DNA of 64,000 nucleotides, taken from NCBI RefSeq assembly GCF_000311985.1, contig NZ_HE978585.1, forward strand, positions 986,536 through 1,050,535, read 5' to 3'. The notes beneath the pieces were generated by a model, which had not been told where the DNA came from, did not search any database, and worked only from the letters and a program-made list of their open reading frames with translations. The translations under genes were made by a program, and so were the position numbers. Numbering within the stretch: the first letter of the stretch is position 1; each line of letters opens with the position of its first letter. Shown piece after piece: positions 9,183-17,780 of the stretch. Source of the DNA: Kallipyga massiliensis ph2 (GTDB lineage Bacteria > Bacillota > Clostridia > Tissierellales > Peptoniphilaceae).

Positions 9183-9807
9183 GACTAGGCGGATCGGCCT
9201 GACGGGGGGCATCGCTTCGGGTAAGTCCTCCTGTACGGCCTATTTGATCCGGGAGGGCTACAGGGTTTTGGATGGTGACAAGCTTGCCCACCGGCTCATG
9301 GCCCCTGGACAGGAGGCCTTTCGGGCTTTGGTGGAATTCTTTGGACCCGGTATTTTGGATGATGACGGATTTTTAGATCGAAGGAAATTGGGAGACCTGG
9401 TTTTCCAAAATCCCCAAGCTCTGGCTCAACTTAACGCCCTGACCCACCCCCTGATTTACCGGGAGCTGGAAAGGGAGGCGGTCTTGGCTGAAGAAGAGGG
9501 AGTCAAAGACGACCTCCTCTTCTTCGACCTCCCTCTCCTTTTTGAGACCTGGGACAGGGCAAAGGCCTTGGCCTTCGATTCCATCTGGCTCGTTGTTGCC
9601 CCGGAGGACGTTCGGATTCGCCGGATGGGCGAAAGAGATGGCTTGACTTCCGAGGAGGCCAGGGCCAGAATCCGGGCCCAGATGGGGGATGATCAAAAAA
9701 TCCCGAAGTCGGACCAAATCATATATAATGAAAGAGGGCTAAGGGCCCTTTATGAGAACATCCAACAAGCCCTTGTTTTGGAGAGAAACCACCATGAAAT
9801 TTCTTAG
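9169..9807 (+). CDS. coaE: Dephospho-CoA kinase
   Basis: Last step of coenzyme A synthesis: phosphorylates the 3'-hydroxyl of dephospho-CoA. 212 residues with the P-loop GLTGGIASGKSS near the N-terminus, the conserved DGDKLAHRL and the lid DLPLLFE. The gene overlaps polA by 14 bases and the transglycosylase by 14 bases, so the three are translationally coupled; polA-coaE adjacency is common in Firmicutes. The ATG at 9169 is the first that keeps the P-loop at a normal distance. Confidence 0.95.
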   Translation: MKLNRTRRIGLTGGIASGKSSCTAYLIREGYRVLDGDKLAHRLMAPGQEAFRALVEFFGPGILDDDGFLDRRKLGDLVFQNPQALAQLNALTHPLIYRELEREAVLAEEEGVKDDLLFFDLPLLFETWDRAKALAFDSIWLVVAPEDVRIRRMGERDGLTSEEARARIRAQMGDDQKIPKSDQIIYNERGLRALYENIQQALVLERNHHEIS

Positions 9808-10453
9808 AAAACTGCTCAAACACTTACTGATCTTGCTCTTGATTGTCAGCCTGCTTACCCTGGCCGGGTCCTACGCCATGTCCTATCTCGGAACCGCCAA
9901 CTATCCGGTCCGCTATGGACGGGAGATCGAGGAAGTGGCCAAAGAAGAAAACCTGGACCCCCGCCTTGTCGCCGCCATCATCAAAACGGAGTCGGACTTC
10001 CGGGCGGATGTTATTGCTAAGGATGGGGGATTGGGGCTCATGCAGCTTATGCCCGAGACGGCAAAAGAAATGTGCAAGGAGGTCGGCATAGACTATTCGG
10101 AAGAGGCCGTCCTTGACCCCGTCACCAACATCAGGTTGGGCTGCCACCACTTGGCTTCCCTGATCCAAAAGTATCAGAACCGTCACCTGGCGGCTGCGGC
10201 CTATAACGTCGGCCACACTAAGGTGAATCAATGGCTGGAGGAGGGAACCATCACCTGGGAATTGGAATCGATGAAGAAGATTCCCGTTCCCATCACCCAA
10301 AAGTACGTCCAAAAAGTGGATAAGGCCTTTTCGATTTATTCCGTATTTTATCCGGACCAGCTGCCGGAGGATACGGGGAAAATGAACCGGTTCGGTCTGG
10401 CCTGGACGAATTTGTGCCGGACGGCCAATTGGGCCCACCAAAAAGTTAAATAA
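9794..10453 (+). CDS. Membrane-anchored SLT-type lytic transglycosylase
   Basis: Cleaves peptidoglycan between MurNAc and GlcNAc. 219 residues: basic N-terminus and one hydrophobic segment about 9-30 (signal anchor or signal peptide), then a Slt-type lysozyme fold with catalytic Glu66 in KTESDFR, GLGLMQLMPETA and AAAYNVG. The upstream in-frame ATG at 9752 lies inside coaE and would disturb the signal sequence; ATG 9794 has GGAGAGA upstream. Placement after coaE is typical of clostridia. A hairpin terminator follows. Confidence 0.92.
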   Translation: MKFLRKLLKHLLILLLIVSLLTLAGSYAMSYLGTANYPVRYGREIEEVAKEENLDPRLVAAIIKTESDFRADVIAKDGGLGLMQLMPETAKEMCKEVGIDYSEEAVLDPVTNIRLGCHHLASLIQKYQNRHLAAAAYNVGHTKVNQWLEEGTITWELESMKKIPVPITQKYVQKVDKAFSIYSVFYPDQLPEDTGKMNRFGLAWTNLCRTANWAHQKVK

Positions 10454-10475
10454 GATCCCAAGAAAAAAGGGTCAA

Positions 10476-10504
10476 GAAGAGCCGGGCCGATTGCCCGGCT
10501 CTTC
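10476..10504 (+). terminator. Terminator after polA-coaE-slt
   Basis: GAAGAGCCGGGC and GCCCGGCTCTTC with a five-base loop; the T run that follows is broken, so this is a strong hairpin with a weak tail. Confidence 0.65.
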
Positions 10505-10623
10505 CTATCGTACAAATTTTTTATTAGGCTTGAAGAATTTGAGAATTAAATATAGAATAAATGGAGTTCAAACAAACGAATGGCTGGGGAGTTTATTTTT
10601 TTGTTGGCATATTCTTAAATAAC

Positions 10624-10651
10624 TTGTCAGACTTTCTATTTGTGTTATAAT
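10624..10651 (+). promoter_or_regulatory. Promoter of tRNA-Leu(GAG) and probably the rnf operon
   Basis: -35 TTGTCA, 16-base spacer, perfect -10 TATAAT, 26 bases before the tRNA. No second promoter is visible between the tRNA terminator and rnfC. Confidence 0.75.
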
Positions 10652-10677
10652 AGTCAAGTCGCTATATTTTTTTGCAT

Positions 10678-10762
10678 GCAGAAGTGGTGGAACTGGCAGA
10701 CACGCCATCTTGAGGGGGTGGTGAGCCAAAAGCTCTTGTGGGTTCGAATCCCATCTTCTGCA
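10678..10762 (+). tRNA. tRNA-Leu (anticodon GAG)
   Basis: 85-nt class II tRNA: acceptor GCAGAAG/CTTCTGC, discriminator A; anticodon stem CCATC/GGTGG with loop TTGAGGG gives GAG (codon CUC); T arm GTGGG-TTCGAAT-CCCAT. CCA is not encoded. Confidence 0.96.
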
Positions 10763-10770
10763 TCCTTTTA

Positions 10771-10808
10771 GGCGGAGAACGGCTTGACCCGTTCTCCGCC
10801 ATTTTTTA
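10771..10808 (+). terminator. Terminator between tRNA-Leu(GAG) and rnfC
   Basis: Near-perfect 12-bp stem GGCGGAGAACGG/CCGTTCTCCGCC followed by ATTTTTTATTT. Only 17 bases separate it from the rnfC ribosome binding site. Confidence 0.9.
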
Positions 10809-10838
10809 TTTAAAAGGTAGATGAGAGGAGTGTGGCAA

Positions 10839-12170
10839 ATGAAACTCGAAAATTTGACTTTCCGAGGCGGTACGCATATCGAAGAGTTCAAGGAACTATC
10901 GAGTGGTTCGCTTCCAAGCCCCATGCCTGCACCGGGAAAGGTGACCCTCACCATGTCCCAACATATCGGTGCGCCGGCTAAACCCCTGGTAAAGAAGGGG
11001 GATGAGGTCAAAATGGGCCAGAAGATCGCAGAGGCAGGTGGCTTCGTCTCCGCCCCGGTTCATTCTTCGGTCTCGGGCACAGTACTTGGAATCGTGAACT
11101 ACCGTTCGGCAACCGGTCAACTGGTTCAGGCCATCGAAATTGAGAACGATGGTCAGGACAGCCTGGGTTATGAAGAGGTGGACCGGTCTAAGGATGATCT
11201 CTCGGTAGAGGAGATGCTGGATTACATAAAAGAAGCCGGCATCGTCGGCATGGGCGGGGCCGGATTCCCGACCCACGTCAAGCTCCAGCCGCCCAAGGAT
11301 ACCCCGGTTGACACCATCATTATTAACGGTGCTGAATGTGAACCCTATTTAACCTGTGATGATGTCACCATGCGGACCAAACCGGAAAAGATTGTCGCCG
11401 GACTGGCTTTAATGATGAAGATTGCCGGTGCAAAAAAAGGCTTTATTGCGATCGAAGACAACAAGCCGGATGCCATCGCTGCTGTGGAAAAGGCCTTGGA
11501 AGGCAAGGGAGAGAACATGGCCCTGGCCGTCCTGAAGACCAAGTACCCCCAGGGCGATGAAAAGCGGATCATTACCGCTGTCACCGGACGGGAGGTCCCC
11601 ATGGGAGGCCTGCCTGCCGCTGTTGGCTGCATTGTCGATAACGTGGGAACCACTTGCGCCATTGTCGACGCGGTGTATTATGGAAAGCCCCTATATGAGC
11701 GCGTGGTGACCGTCACCGGGCACGCTTTAAATGAACCCAAGAACCTGGTTGTCCGTTTCGGAACCACTATCGGCGAAGTCCTGGACTATGCCGGGGGATT
11801 GGCCACGGAAGCCGGAAAAATCATCTTTGGCGGCCCCATGATGGGAGTGGCCCAGGCCAGCGTGGATTCGGTCACGGACAAACGGAACAACGGAATCCTC
11901 GTTTTGACGAAGGAAGAAGCGGAGCCCCAGAGGATCGATCCCTGCATCCGCTGCAACCGTTGCGTGGAAGTTTGCCCGGTCTTCCTTGAACCCCTGATCA
12001 TTGCCTCCGCCTCCAAGATGGAGAACTGGGATATTGCCCAGGCCAATGATGTCACGGCCTGCATCGAATGCGGGTCATGCTCTTATATCTGTCCCTCTCA
12101 CCGTCCTCTGACTGAATTGATCCGCTTTGGGAAGCAAGAAGTCATGGCGATGAACCGGAAGAAAAAGTAG
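10839..12170 (+). CDS. rnfC: Rnf complex subunit RnfC (NADH-binding)
   Basis: Electron input subunit of the ferredoxin:NAD oxidoreductase (Rnf), which couples reduced ferredoxin oxidation to ion export. 443 residues: NAD/FMN-binding core with GIVGMGGAGFPTHVKL and NGAECEPYLTCDD, then two [4Fe-4S] motifs CIRCNRCVEVCP and CIECGSCSYICP near the C-terminus. I chose ATG 10839, eight bases after AGGAG; an in-frame ATG at 10821 would put that Shine-Dalgarno inside the gene. First gene of the clostridial-order operon rnfCDGEAB. Confidence 0.97.
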   Translation: MKLENLTFRGGTHIEEFKELSSGSLPSPMPAPGKVTLTMSQHIGAPAKPLVKKGDEVKMGQKIAEAGGFVSAPVHSSVSGTVLGIVNYRSATGQLVQAIEIENDGQDSLGYEEVDRSKDDLSVEEMLDYIKEAGIVGMGGAGFPTHVKLQPPKDTPVDTIIINGAECEPYLTCDDVTMRTKPEKIVAGLALMMKIAGAKKGFIAIEDNKPDAIAAVEKALEGKGENMALAVLKTKYPQGDEKRIITAVTGREVPMGGLPAAVGCIVDNVGTTCAIVDAVYYGKPLYERVVTVTGHALNEPKNLVVRFGTTIGEVLDYAGGLATEAGKIIFGGPMMGVAQASVDSVTDKRNNGILVLTKEEAEPQRIDPCIRCNRCVEVCPVFLEPLIIASASKMENWDIAQANDVTACIECGSCSYICPSHRPLTELIRFGKQEVMAMNRKKK

Positions 12171-12181
12171 AGGAGGATTTC

Positions 12182-13183
12182 ATGCCAAACGTAAATACTC
12201 CTGTCCAGGAAGGGTCCCTCTTGAAGGTGACCTCCTCGCCGCATGTGCGGACGGAGGACTCCATCCAGCGGATCATGCTCGATGTCATCATCGCCATGGT
12301 TCCGGCGATTGTTGCCTCCTGTGTCTTCTTCGGCTTTGCCGCCATTTCACTGATCGCTGTTTGTGTGATCGCTGCTGTGGCTGCGGAAGCCCTTTGTCAG
12401 AAGGTCATGGGTCGGAGGGTTTCCATTGACGACCTCTCCGCTGTGGTAACCGGAATTCTATTAGCCTTTAACCTTCCTGCAGGTTTCCCCCTTTGGAAAG
12501 CAGCCGTCGGCGCTGTCTTCTCCATCGTCGTTGTTAAACAGCTCTTTGGCGGACTCGGTTCTAACTTCATGAACCCCGCTCTTGCCGGTCGTGCTTTCCT
12601 CCTGGCCCAATGGGGCAAGGAAATGACAGCTACTCCCCTGCCCTTTAAGGCAGATACCCTGTCCGGTCCAACCCCCCTGGCAGCCATCAAGGCCATCCAA
12701 GGCGGCGCTGCTTCCGGTGATGTCGTCGTCCCCAGCCTCATGGATTTATTCCTGGGTAAAGTGCCCGGTATGTTGGGTGAAGTTTCCGCTGCTGCCCTCT
12801 TACTCGGTGCGATTTACTTATTGATTCGTGGCGTTATCCAACTCCGGATCCCCTTGGCCTACATTGGCTCCTTTGCTGTCTTTACCTTCATTTTCGGCAT
12901 GATCAATGGAACTAACGGTCTAGGCGACATTCCTTATCAGATCCTCTCCGGTGGATTGATCCTGGGTGCTTTCTTTATGGCGACCGACTACGCCTCCAGC
13001 CCTGTCACTTCAAAAGGCCAGCTTATCTTCGGCTTGGGTGCGGGCTTCCTGACCGCCTTGATCCGAAACTTCGGAGGCTACCCGGAAGGTGTATCCTACG
13101 CTATTCTCTTAATGAACGTTGCCACACCGCTGATTGACAAGTTCGTAAAGAATAAAACATTTGGGAGGGTGAAAGATGAATAA
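12182..13183 (+). CDS. rnfD: Rnf complex membrane subunit RnfD
   Basis: Integral membrane, FMN-carrying subunit of Rnf. 333 residues with about eight to ten hydrophobic segments; the flavinylation site is the Thr of SGPTPLAAIK near residue 160, matching the S-G-x-T pattern used by ApbE. GAGGAGG lies upstream of the ATG. It overlaps rnfG by eight bases. Confidence 0.95.
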   Translation: MPNVNTPVQEGSLLKVTSSPHVRTEDSIQRIMLDVIIAMVPAIVASCVFFGFAAISLIAVCVIAAVAAEALCQKVMGRRVSIDDLSAVVTGILLAFNLPAGFPLWKAAVGAVFSIVVVKQLFGGLGSNFMNPALAGRAFLLAQWGKEMTATPLPFKADTLSGPTPLAAIKAIQGGAASGDVVVPSLMDLFLGKVPGMLGEVSAAALLLGAIYLLIRGVIQLRIPLAYIGSFAVFTFIFGMINGTNGLGDIPYQILSGGLILGAFFMATDYASSPVTSKGQLIFGLGAGFLTALIRNFGGYPEGVSYAILLMNVATPLIDKFVKNKTFGRVKDE

Positions 13184-13745
13184 GTCTATTCAATATGCCA
13201 TTCGACTCCTTATTATTTGTGCAGTGGCGACCCTGATCCTTGCTTATACCAACTCCCAGACGGCTCCGGTCATCGCTGAACGGCAAAAACAAGAAACCAT
13301 CGCGGCCTACAAAAAGGTCTTTCCGGATGCGGAAGAGGTCCAGCCGGTTGGCGATGATTCTCTTCTCAACAAGCACATTCTTGACATCCAGGAAGCCAAG
13401 GTTGGGGGAGAAACTAAGGGTTATATTTTCAACGTGGAATCCCCAAGTGGTTATGACGGCCCGGTTACTTATGTTGTTGGAGTAACAACGGATGGAGCAG
13501 TAACAGGCTTCCAAGTTATCAGCCAAACAGAGACCAAGGGCTTTGGTGCCGCTGTTGCGGATGACGCCTATGCCCAAGCCATGGTCGGTTCCATTCTGAC
13601 GGGTGAAATCAAGCGCGGTGAAAGTGCCGGCGAATCAACTATTCCTGGCCTTTCCGGTGCGACCAAGACCACCAATGCTGTTCTGGGGGGGATGAATGAA
13701 GTCTCCCGGGTCCTGGGTCAATTGAGTGGAAGTGAGGCTAAGTAA
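13176..13745 (+). CDS. rnfG: Rnf complex subunit RnfG (covalent FMN)
   Basis: 189 residues: one N-terminal membrane anchor and an extracytoplasmic FMN-binding domain with the flavinylation motif SGATKTT near residue 150. Starts inside the end of rnfD (GGGAGG upstream) and ends one base into rnfE (TAATG overlap), so translation is coupled. The flavin transferase ApbE needed to load FMN is not in the window. Confidence 0.95.
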   Translation: MNKSIQYAIRLLIICAVATLILAYTNSQTAPVIAERQKQETIAAYKKVFPDAEEVQPVGDDSLLNKHILDIQEAKVGGETKGYIFNVESPSGYDGPVTYVVGVTTDGAVTGFQVISQTETKGFGAAVADDAYAQAMVGSILTGEIKRGESAGESTIPGLSGATKTTNAVLGGMNEVSRVLGQLSGSEAK

Positions 13746-14395
13746 TGAGTAAAAAGACATTATTTACCGACGGTATCCTGAAAAACAACCCCGTTCTGGT
13801 TCAGCTGATCGGCCTTTGCTCCGTTCTCGCTGTATCCACAGAAGCCATCAACGCCCTGGGTATGGGAATCTCCCTCCTCTTGGTTTTGACCGCTTCCAAC
13901 GTGGTTATTTCCCTCCTCCGTAATTTTATTCCTGATGAAATTCGTATCCCTTCCTTTATCGTGGTTGTGGCCTCCTTTGTTACCATCCTGGAGATGGCCC
14001 TCCATGCCTTTGTTCCCGACCTTTATAATGCCCTGGGGATTTTCCTGCCCCTGATCGTTGTAAACTGCATTATTTTGGGCCGGGCAGAAGCCTTCGCCTA
14101 CAAAAATGGTGTGGTGGATTCTCTGATCGATGGTCTGGGCAACGGCTTTGGCTATACCTTGGTCATCACCGCTGTCGCCATTGTCCGTGAGTTGTTGGGC
14201 AACGGGTCCTTCTTCGGCATGTCATTCATTCCCGAAGACTATGTCCTGCCCTTCTTCCAACAACCCGCTTCTGCCTACATCATCCTGGGCATCTTTATTG
14301 CCCTGACAACCTATAACCGGCAGAAGAGAAGAGAAGAGGAACTGGCCAAGCCGGTAGAACCGGACCTGTCGGCCATTGAGAGAGGAGAAGCATAA
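13745..14395 (+). CDS. rnfE: Rnf complex membrane subunit RnfE
   Basis: 216 residues, six predicted membrane segments, RnfA/RnfE family (GILKNNPVLVQLIGLCSVLA, LGIFLPLIVVNCIILGRAEAF). RnfA and RnfE are homologous and inverted in the membrane, together holding a [2Fe-2S] cluster with Cys in the half-helices (LCSVLA, NCIILG). Charged C-terminal tail. The start codon overlaps the rnfG stop and the stop overlaps the rnfA start. Confidence 0.95.
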   Translation: MSKKTLFTDGILKNNPVLVQLIGLCSVLAVSTEAINALGMGISLLLVLTASNVVISLLRNFIPDEIRIPSFIVVVASFVTILEMALHAFVPDLYNALGIFLPLIVVNCIILGRAEAFAYKNGVVDSLIDGLGNGFGYTLVITAVAIVRELLGNGSFFGMSFIPEDYVLPFFQQPASAYIILGIFIALTTYNRQKRREEELAKPVEPDLSAIERGEA

Positions 14396-14973
14396 TGCAA
14401 AATATTCCTATGATTGTCTTCTCGACGATTTTCATTAATAACTATGTTTTCGCCCAGTTCCTTGGGATCTGCCCCTCCATCGGTGTCACCAATAAGGTGG
14501 AATCCGCCCTGGGTATGGGGATGGCGGTCACCTTTGTGGTGACCTTTGCATCGGCCATCACCTGGTTGATTGATACTTATCTTCTTCAACCCAACCTGAT
14601 CTACCTCCGGACCATCGCCTTTATTTTGGTGATTGCAACCCTGGTTCAAATCGTTGAGATGTTCCTGAAGAAGTCTGCACCGGGCCTCTATGGCGCCCTG
14701 GGCATCTACCTCCCCTTGATTACGACCAACTGCATGGTTCTGGGTGTTGCCCTATTGAACGTTCAAACCGGTTACGGCCTCATTGAAACCATCTTCTCCG
14801 GTCTCTCCGCCGCCATCGGTTTCTTCATGGCCATCGTCCTTCTCGCTGCAATCCGTGAGCGCTATGACATTAACGACCAAATCCCCAAGGCCTTCCGCAA
14901 TGTTCCTATGGCCATGATCACCTTGGGCCTGATGTCCATCGCCTTCTCCGGATTCTCCGGAATGTTTGGATAA
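14395..14973 (+). CDS. rnfA: Rnf complex membrane subunit RnfA
   Basis: 192 residues with six membrane segments; hallmark NNYVFAQFLGICPSIGV and LGIYLPLITTNCMVLG carry the Cys pair that, with RnfE, binds the membrane [2Fe-2S] centre. The ATG overlaps the rnfE stop (TAATG). Confidence 0.96.
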   Translation: MQNIPMIVFSTIFINNYVFAQFLGICPSIGVTNKVESALGMGMAVTFVVTFASAITWLIDTYLLQPNLIYLRTIAFILVIATLVQIVEMFLKKSAPGLYGALGIYLPLITTNCMVLGVALLNVQTGYGLIETIFSGLSAAIGFFMAIVLLAAIRERYDINDQIPKAFRNVPMAMITLGLMSIAFSGFSGMFG

Positions 14974-14983
14974 GGAGGAGACA

Positions 14984-15841
14984 ATGGATCAATTAATTCA
15001 GCCAGTTATAATCATGTCCATCCTCGGTGCTCTCTTTGCTATAATGCTGGGGGTTGTTTCAAAACTCACCTATATTGAGGTGGATCCCAAGATCACCCAG
15101 GTCCGGGAAGCTCTTCCCGGAGCCAACTGTGGTGCCTGCGGCTATCCCGGTTGCGACAATATGGCGGAAGCCATTGCTACGGGCAAGGCTCCCGTTAACG
15201 GATGCCCTGTCGGCGGAGAGAAGTCGGCTGCCGCTATTGCTGCCATCATGGGAACGGATGCTTCCGCCTCCCAGCGGATGGTGGCCTCCGTCCTCTGCCA
15301 GGGGGACAAGGACCACACCCGTGAACTCTTCGACTATTCCGGCGTGGACGATTGCCGGGTCATGACCAAGTCATATGGGGGCTGCAAGTCCTGCCTCTAC
15401 GGCTGCCTGGGCTGCAGAACCTGCCAGAAGGTCTGTGATTACGGAGCCATTAAGATGGTCAACGGCCTTGCCACCATCGATCAGGAAAAGTGTGTGGCCT
15501 GCATGAAGTGCATCAACACTTGCCCCAAGCACATCATCAACCTGGTTCCCTACCATGCACCGGCTTTGGTTAAGTGCTCCAACCCCGAATTCGGCAAGCC
15601 AGTTTCCGGAAACTGCTCCATCGGCTGCATCGGTTGCTCACTCTGCACCCGACAGGCTCCCGAGGAGTTCGTCATGGAGGGCAAGCTGGCCCGGCCCAGC
15701 TTCCATGAAGGCTATGACATGGAAAAAGCTCAAACCGCTGCAGACAAGTGCCCCGGCAAGTGCATTGTCCTGGATCCCCATCCGGACGTCAATGCGGTCA
15801 TTCCCGAGGATGAATCCGAAGTGGAAGTAGCCAGCAAATAA
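14984..15841 (+). CDS. rnfB: Rnf complex iron-sulfur subunit RnfB
   Basis: Ferredoxin-docking subunit of Rnf. 285 residues: N-terminal membrane helix, the four-Cys domain GANCGACGYPGCDN with GCPVGG, then several ferredoxin-type [4Fe-4S] motifs (CKSCLYGCLGCRTCQKVC, CVACMKCINTCP, CSIGCIGCSLC). ATG 14984 is preceded by TAAGGAGGAGACA; the ATG at 14966 overlaps rnfA and lies before the Shine-Dalgarno. Last gene of the operon, followed by a terminator. Confidence 0.97.
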   Translation: MDQLIQPVIIMSILGALFAIMLGVVSKLTYIEVDPKITQVREALPGANCGACGYPGCDNMAEAIATGKAPVNGCPVGGEKSAAAIAAIMGTDASASQRMVASVLCQGDKDHTRELFDYSGVDDCRVMTKSYGGCKSCLYGCLGCRTCQKVCDYGAIKMVNGLATIDQEKCVACMKCINTCPKHIINLVPYHAPALVKCSNPEFGKPVSGNCSIGCIGCSLCTRQAPEEFVMEGKLARPSFHEGYDMEKAQTAADKCPGKCIVLDPHPDVNAVIPEDESEVEVASK

Positions 15842-15850
15842 GAGATAAAG

Positions 15851-15887
15851 AAAAATCCCTTCTTCCTTGCGAAGAAGGGATTTTTTT
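15851..15887 (+). terminator. Terminator of the rnf operon
   Basis: AAAATCCCTTCTTC and GAAGAAGGGATTT with a CTTGC loop followed by seven T. Confidence 0.93.
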
Positions 15888-15963
15888 GGACTTTTTGGCC
15901 CGCCTCCCTTTCTTGAAAGGGAGGCTTTCCTTTGCTAGAATGAGTCAGAAAGTGGGGATAATT

Positions 15964-16370
15964 ATGAAAAAAGAACACTGGATGACGAAAGCGGACCTTC
16001 TCCTCATCTTGCTCTTAGTGGGGGGGAGCCTCTTTTTTCTCATTGAACCCATCTTCCGGAGCCGGGACCTTGACCAGCGATGGCTGTCTGTCCAGGTGGA
16101 TGGAAAGCTGGTGGACGAAATTCCTTTAGACCAAAACAAAGAAAAAAAACATATACCTACCGAACTGAATTCGGGACCAACATCATCCAAATTGATCATG
16201 GCCAAGCCTTCGTTTCCGAGGCGGACTGCCCGGACAAGCTATGCATGCGCCAGGGAAAGATTTCCCGGCCGGGAGCCATGATCGTCTGCCTCCCCAACCG
16301 ATTTGTCGTGGAAGTGAAATCGAAGGGACCGGAAGGCAATCCTGACCATCCGGATATCATCTTGCATTAG
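15964..16370 (+). pseudogene. NusG domain II-containing membrane protein, split at an A8 run
   Basis: The N-terminal part (MKKEHW..., one membrane helix LLLILLLVGGSLFFLIEP, VQVDGKLVDEIPLDQNKEKK) ends in frame 1, and the rest (TYTYRTEFGTNIIQIDHG, SEADCPDKLCMRQGKISRPG, IVCLPNRFVVEVK) is in the -1 frame. Joined, they make one normal NusG_II-family protein of about 135 residues. The break falls at GAAAAAAAAC (16141-16150), where the codons read GAA AAA AAA CAT: a correctly phased A AAA AAA heptamer. It may be a sequencing error, a real disruption, transcriptional slippage or programmed -1 frameshifting. The Gx-transporter partner follows, as is common for this family next to rnf genes. Confidence 0.8.
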
Positions 16371-16379
16371 GAGGCCTTC

Positions 16380-16886
16380 ATGAAAATAAGAAAAATGGTC
16401 TTTGTGGCCCTCCTGACCTCCTTGGCCCTGGTGATTTCTTTATTCGAGCACTATTTTCCCGTCCCGGTAGGCATACCCGGCGCCAAGTTGGGCCTATCCA
16501 ACCTGGTCATCCTGACGGCCATCGCCGCCTTTGGGCCCAAAGAAGGCTTTACCATTGCCATCCTCAAGTCCTTTCTCCTTATGTTACTGACAGGGGCAGT
16601 GACCTCTTTTTTCTACTCTCTGGCGGGTTCCGTCCTGTCTTCCCTGGTCATGAGCCTGGCTATCCGCTTCCTGGTCCCCCCGCTATCCCTGGTAGGGGTC
16701 AGTGAGCTGGGGGCCTTTAGCCATAACCTGGGCCAGGTCCTGGTGGCTTCCTTTGTCCTGGAAAATTCGTCCATCTTCTACTACCTTCCCATCATGACCC
16801 TGGTGGGAGCGGCTTCCGGCCTCTTTATCGGCCTGGCTGCCCGCCAGGTGACCGGCCATCTGATGAAAGTCTACCGGTCATACTAG
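16380..16886 (+). CDS. Gx transporter family membrane protein (HepPP synthase component I-like)
   Basis: 168 residues, about five hydrophobic helices. The start MKIRKMVFVALLTSLALVIS and the segment IPGAKLGLSNLVILTAIAAFG are typical of the Gx transporter family (often annotated heptaprenyl diphosphate synthase component I), related in fold to ECF S components. Substrate unknown. It sits ten bases after the NusG_II protein, with GGAGG upstream, and such pairs commonly follow rnf operons, suggesting a link with quinone, flavin or ion metabolism; that link is inference. Confidence 0.8.
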   Translation: MKIRKMVFVALLTSLALVISLFEHYFPVPVGIPGAKLGLSNLVILTAIAAFGPKEGFTIAILKSFLLMLLTGAVTSFFYSLAGSVLSSLVMSLAIRFLVPPLSLVGVSELGAFSHNLGQVLVASFVLENSSIFYYLPIMTLVGAASGLFIGLAARQVTGHLMKVYRSY

Positions 16887-16916
16887 TTCCGGCTCCTCCT
16901 TGAGGAGGAAGCCCAA

Positions 16917-17612
16917 ATGAAGGAAAAATCACGGAATTTAACCATTAAAGAATATCCCAGCCACGACCGTCCTATGGAAAAGCTGGTAGGACGGGGGAAA
17001 GAAGCCCTTTCTGATGAGGAACTCCTGGCCATCCTGATCGGATCCGGGACTCCTTCCCGAAACGCTCTGGAGGTGGCGGACGCCATCTTGAGGCGGGACA
17101 AGCTGAGGACCTGGATCCTGACCGCCACGGTGGAAGAGCTGACCGACTTCGACGGAGTGGGTCGGACCAAGGCCTGCCGGATCATTGCCGGTTTGGAACT
17201 CGGCAAGCGGCTGACCTCTGCCCGGTCCTTCCAGGCCATGTCCCTCTCCAGCCCACGGACCGTCTTCAACTACCTGTCCACCCTCTTTCAGGGGGAAAAG
17301 CAGGAGCGTTTCATCTGCCTCTATTTGGATGCCCAAAATCGCCCCTTCCGCCAGAGTCTCATTTCCCTGGGCACCCTGACCCAGACCCTGGTCCATCCCA
17401 GGGAGGTTTTTCGAGGGGCCATCCGGTCCGGGGCCAACGCCATCCTGGTCGCCCACAACCACCCCTCGGGGGACCCGGAGCCTTCCTGGGAGGATATCTC
17501 TATCACCAAGCGCCTCCGGGAAGTCGGCGACATCGTAGGGATCCCCCTCATCGACCATATGGTCATCGGAGAAAAGGCCTATGTTTCCATGAAGGAAAGA
17601 AAAATCTTATAA
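16917..17612 (+). CDS. radC: RadC family JAB-domain protein
   Basis: 231 residues: N-terminal helix-hairpin-helix-like part (DFDGVGRTKACRIIAGLELG) and C-terminal JAB/MPN metalloprotease-like domain with AHNHPSGDPEPSWED (HxHPSGx7D). Its role in DNA repair is uncertain in the family. It lies upstream of mreB, as in the maf-radC-mreBCD order of Bacillus. The GAGGAGG ribosome binding site falls in the 3' arm of a small inverted repeat (16891-16912, GGCTCCTCC/GGAGGAAGCC), which could mask it. Confidence 0.93.
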   Translation: MKEKSRNLTIKEYPSHDRPMEKLVGRGKEALSDEELLAILIGSGTPSRNALEVADAILRRDKLRTWILTATVEELTDFDGVGRTKACRIIAGLELGKRLTSARSFQAMSLSSPRTVFNYLSTLFQGEKQERFICLYLDAQNRPFRQSLISLGTLTQTLVHPREVFRGAIRSGANAILVAHNHPSGDPEPSWEDISITKRLREVGDIVGIPLIDHMVIGEKAYVSMKERKIL

Positions 17613-17621
17613 AAGACCAAA

Positions 17622-17648
17622 AGATCCAGGCCAAGGTCTGGATTTTTT
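17622..17648 (+). terminator. Terminator between radC and mreB
   Basis: ATCCAGGCC/GGTCTGGAT stem followed by six T. It separates radC from the mre operon. Confidence 0.75.
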
Positions 17649-17780
17649 GCTGAAAGAAACACAGGATCTCCTCAATCCATTACAATAAAAGGGAAGATAT
17701 GAGATACAATAATAAGAACGTCACAGGGTCGGGCCGACCGGCCCCGGATGATTGAGGAAAAGATAGGGGAGTCACCATTT

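Noticed and set aside
10568..11011. 147-codon minus-strand frame containing RRWDSNPQ
   Set aside because: This motif is the well-known antisense translation of a tRNA; the frame covers tRNA-Leu(GAG), its terminator and the start of rnfC.
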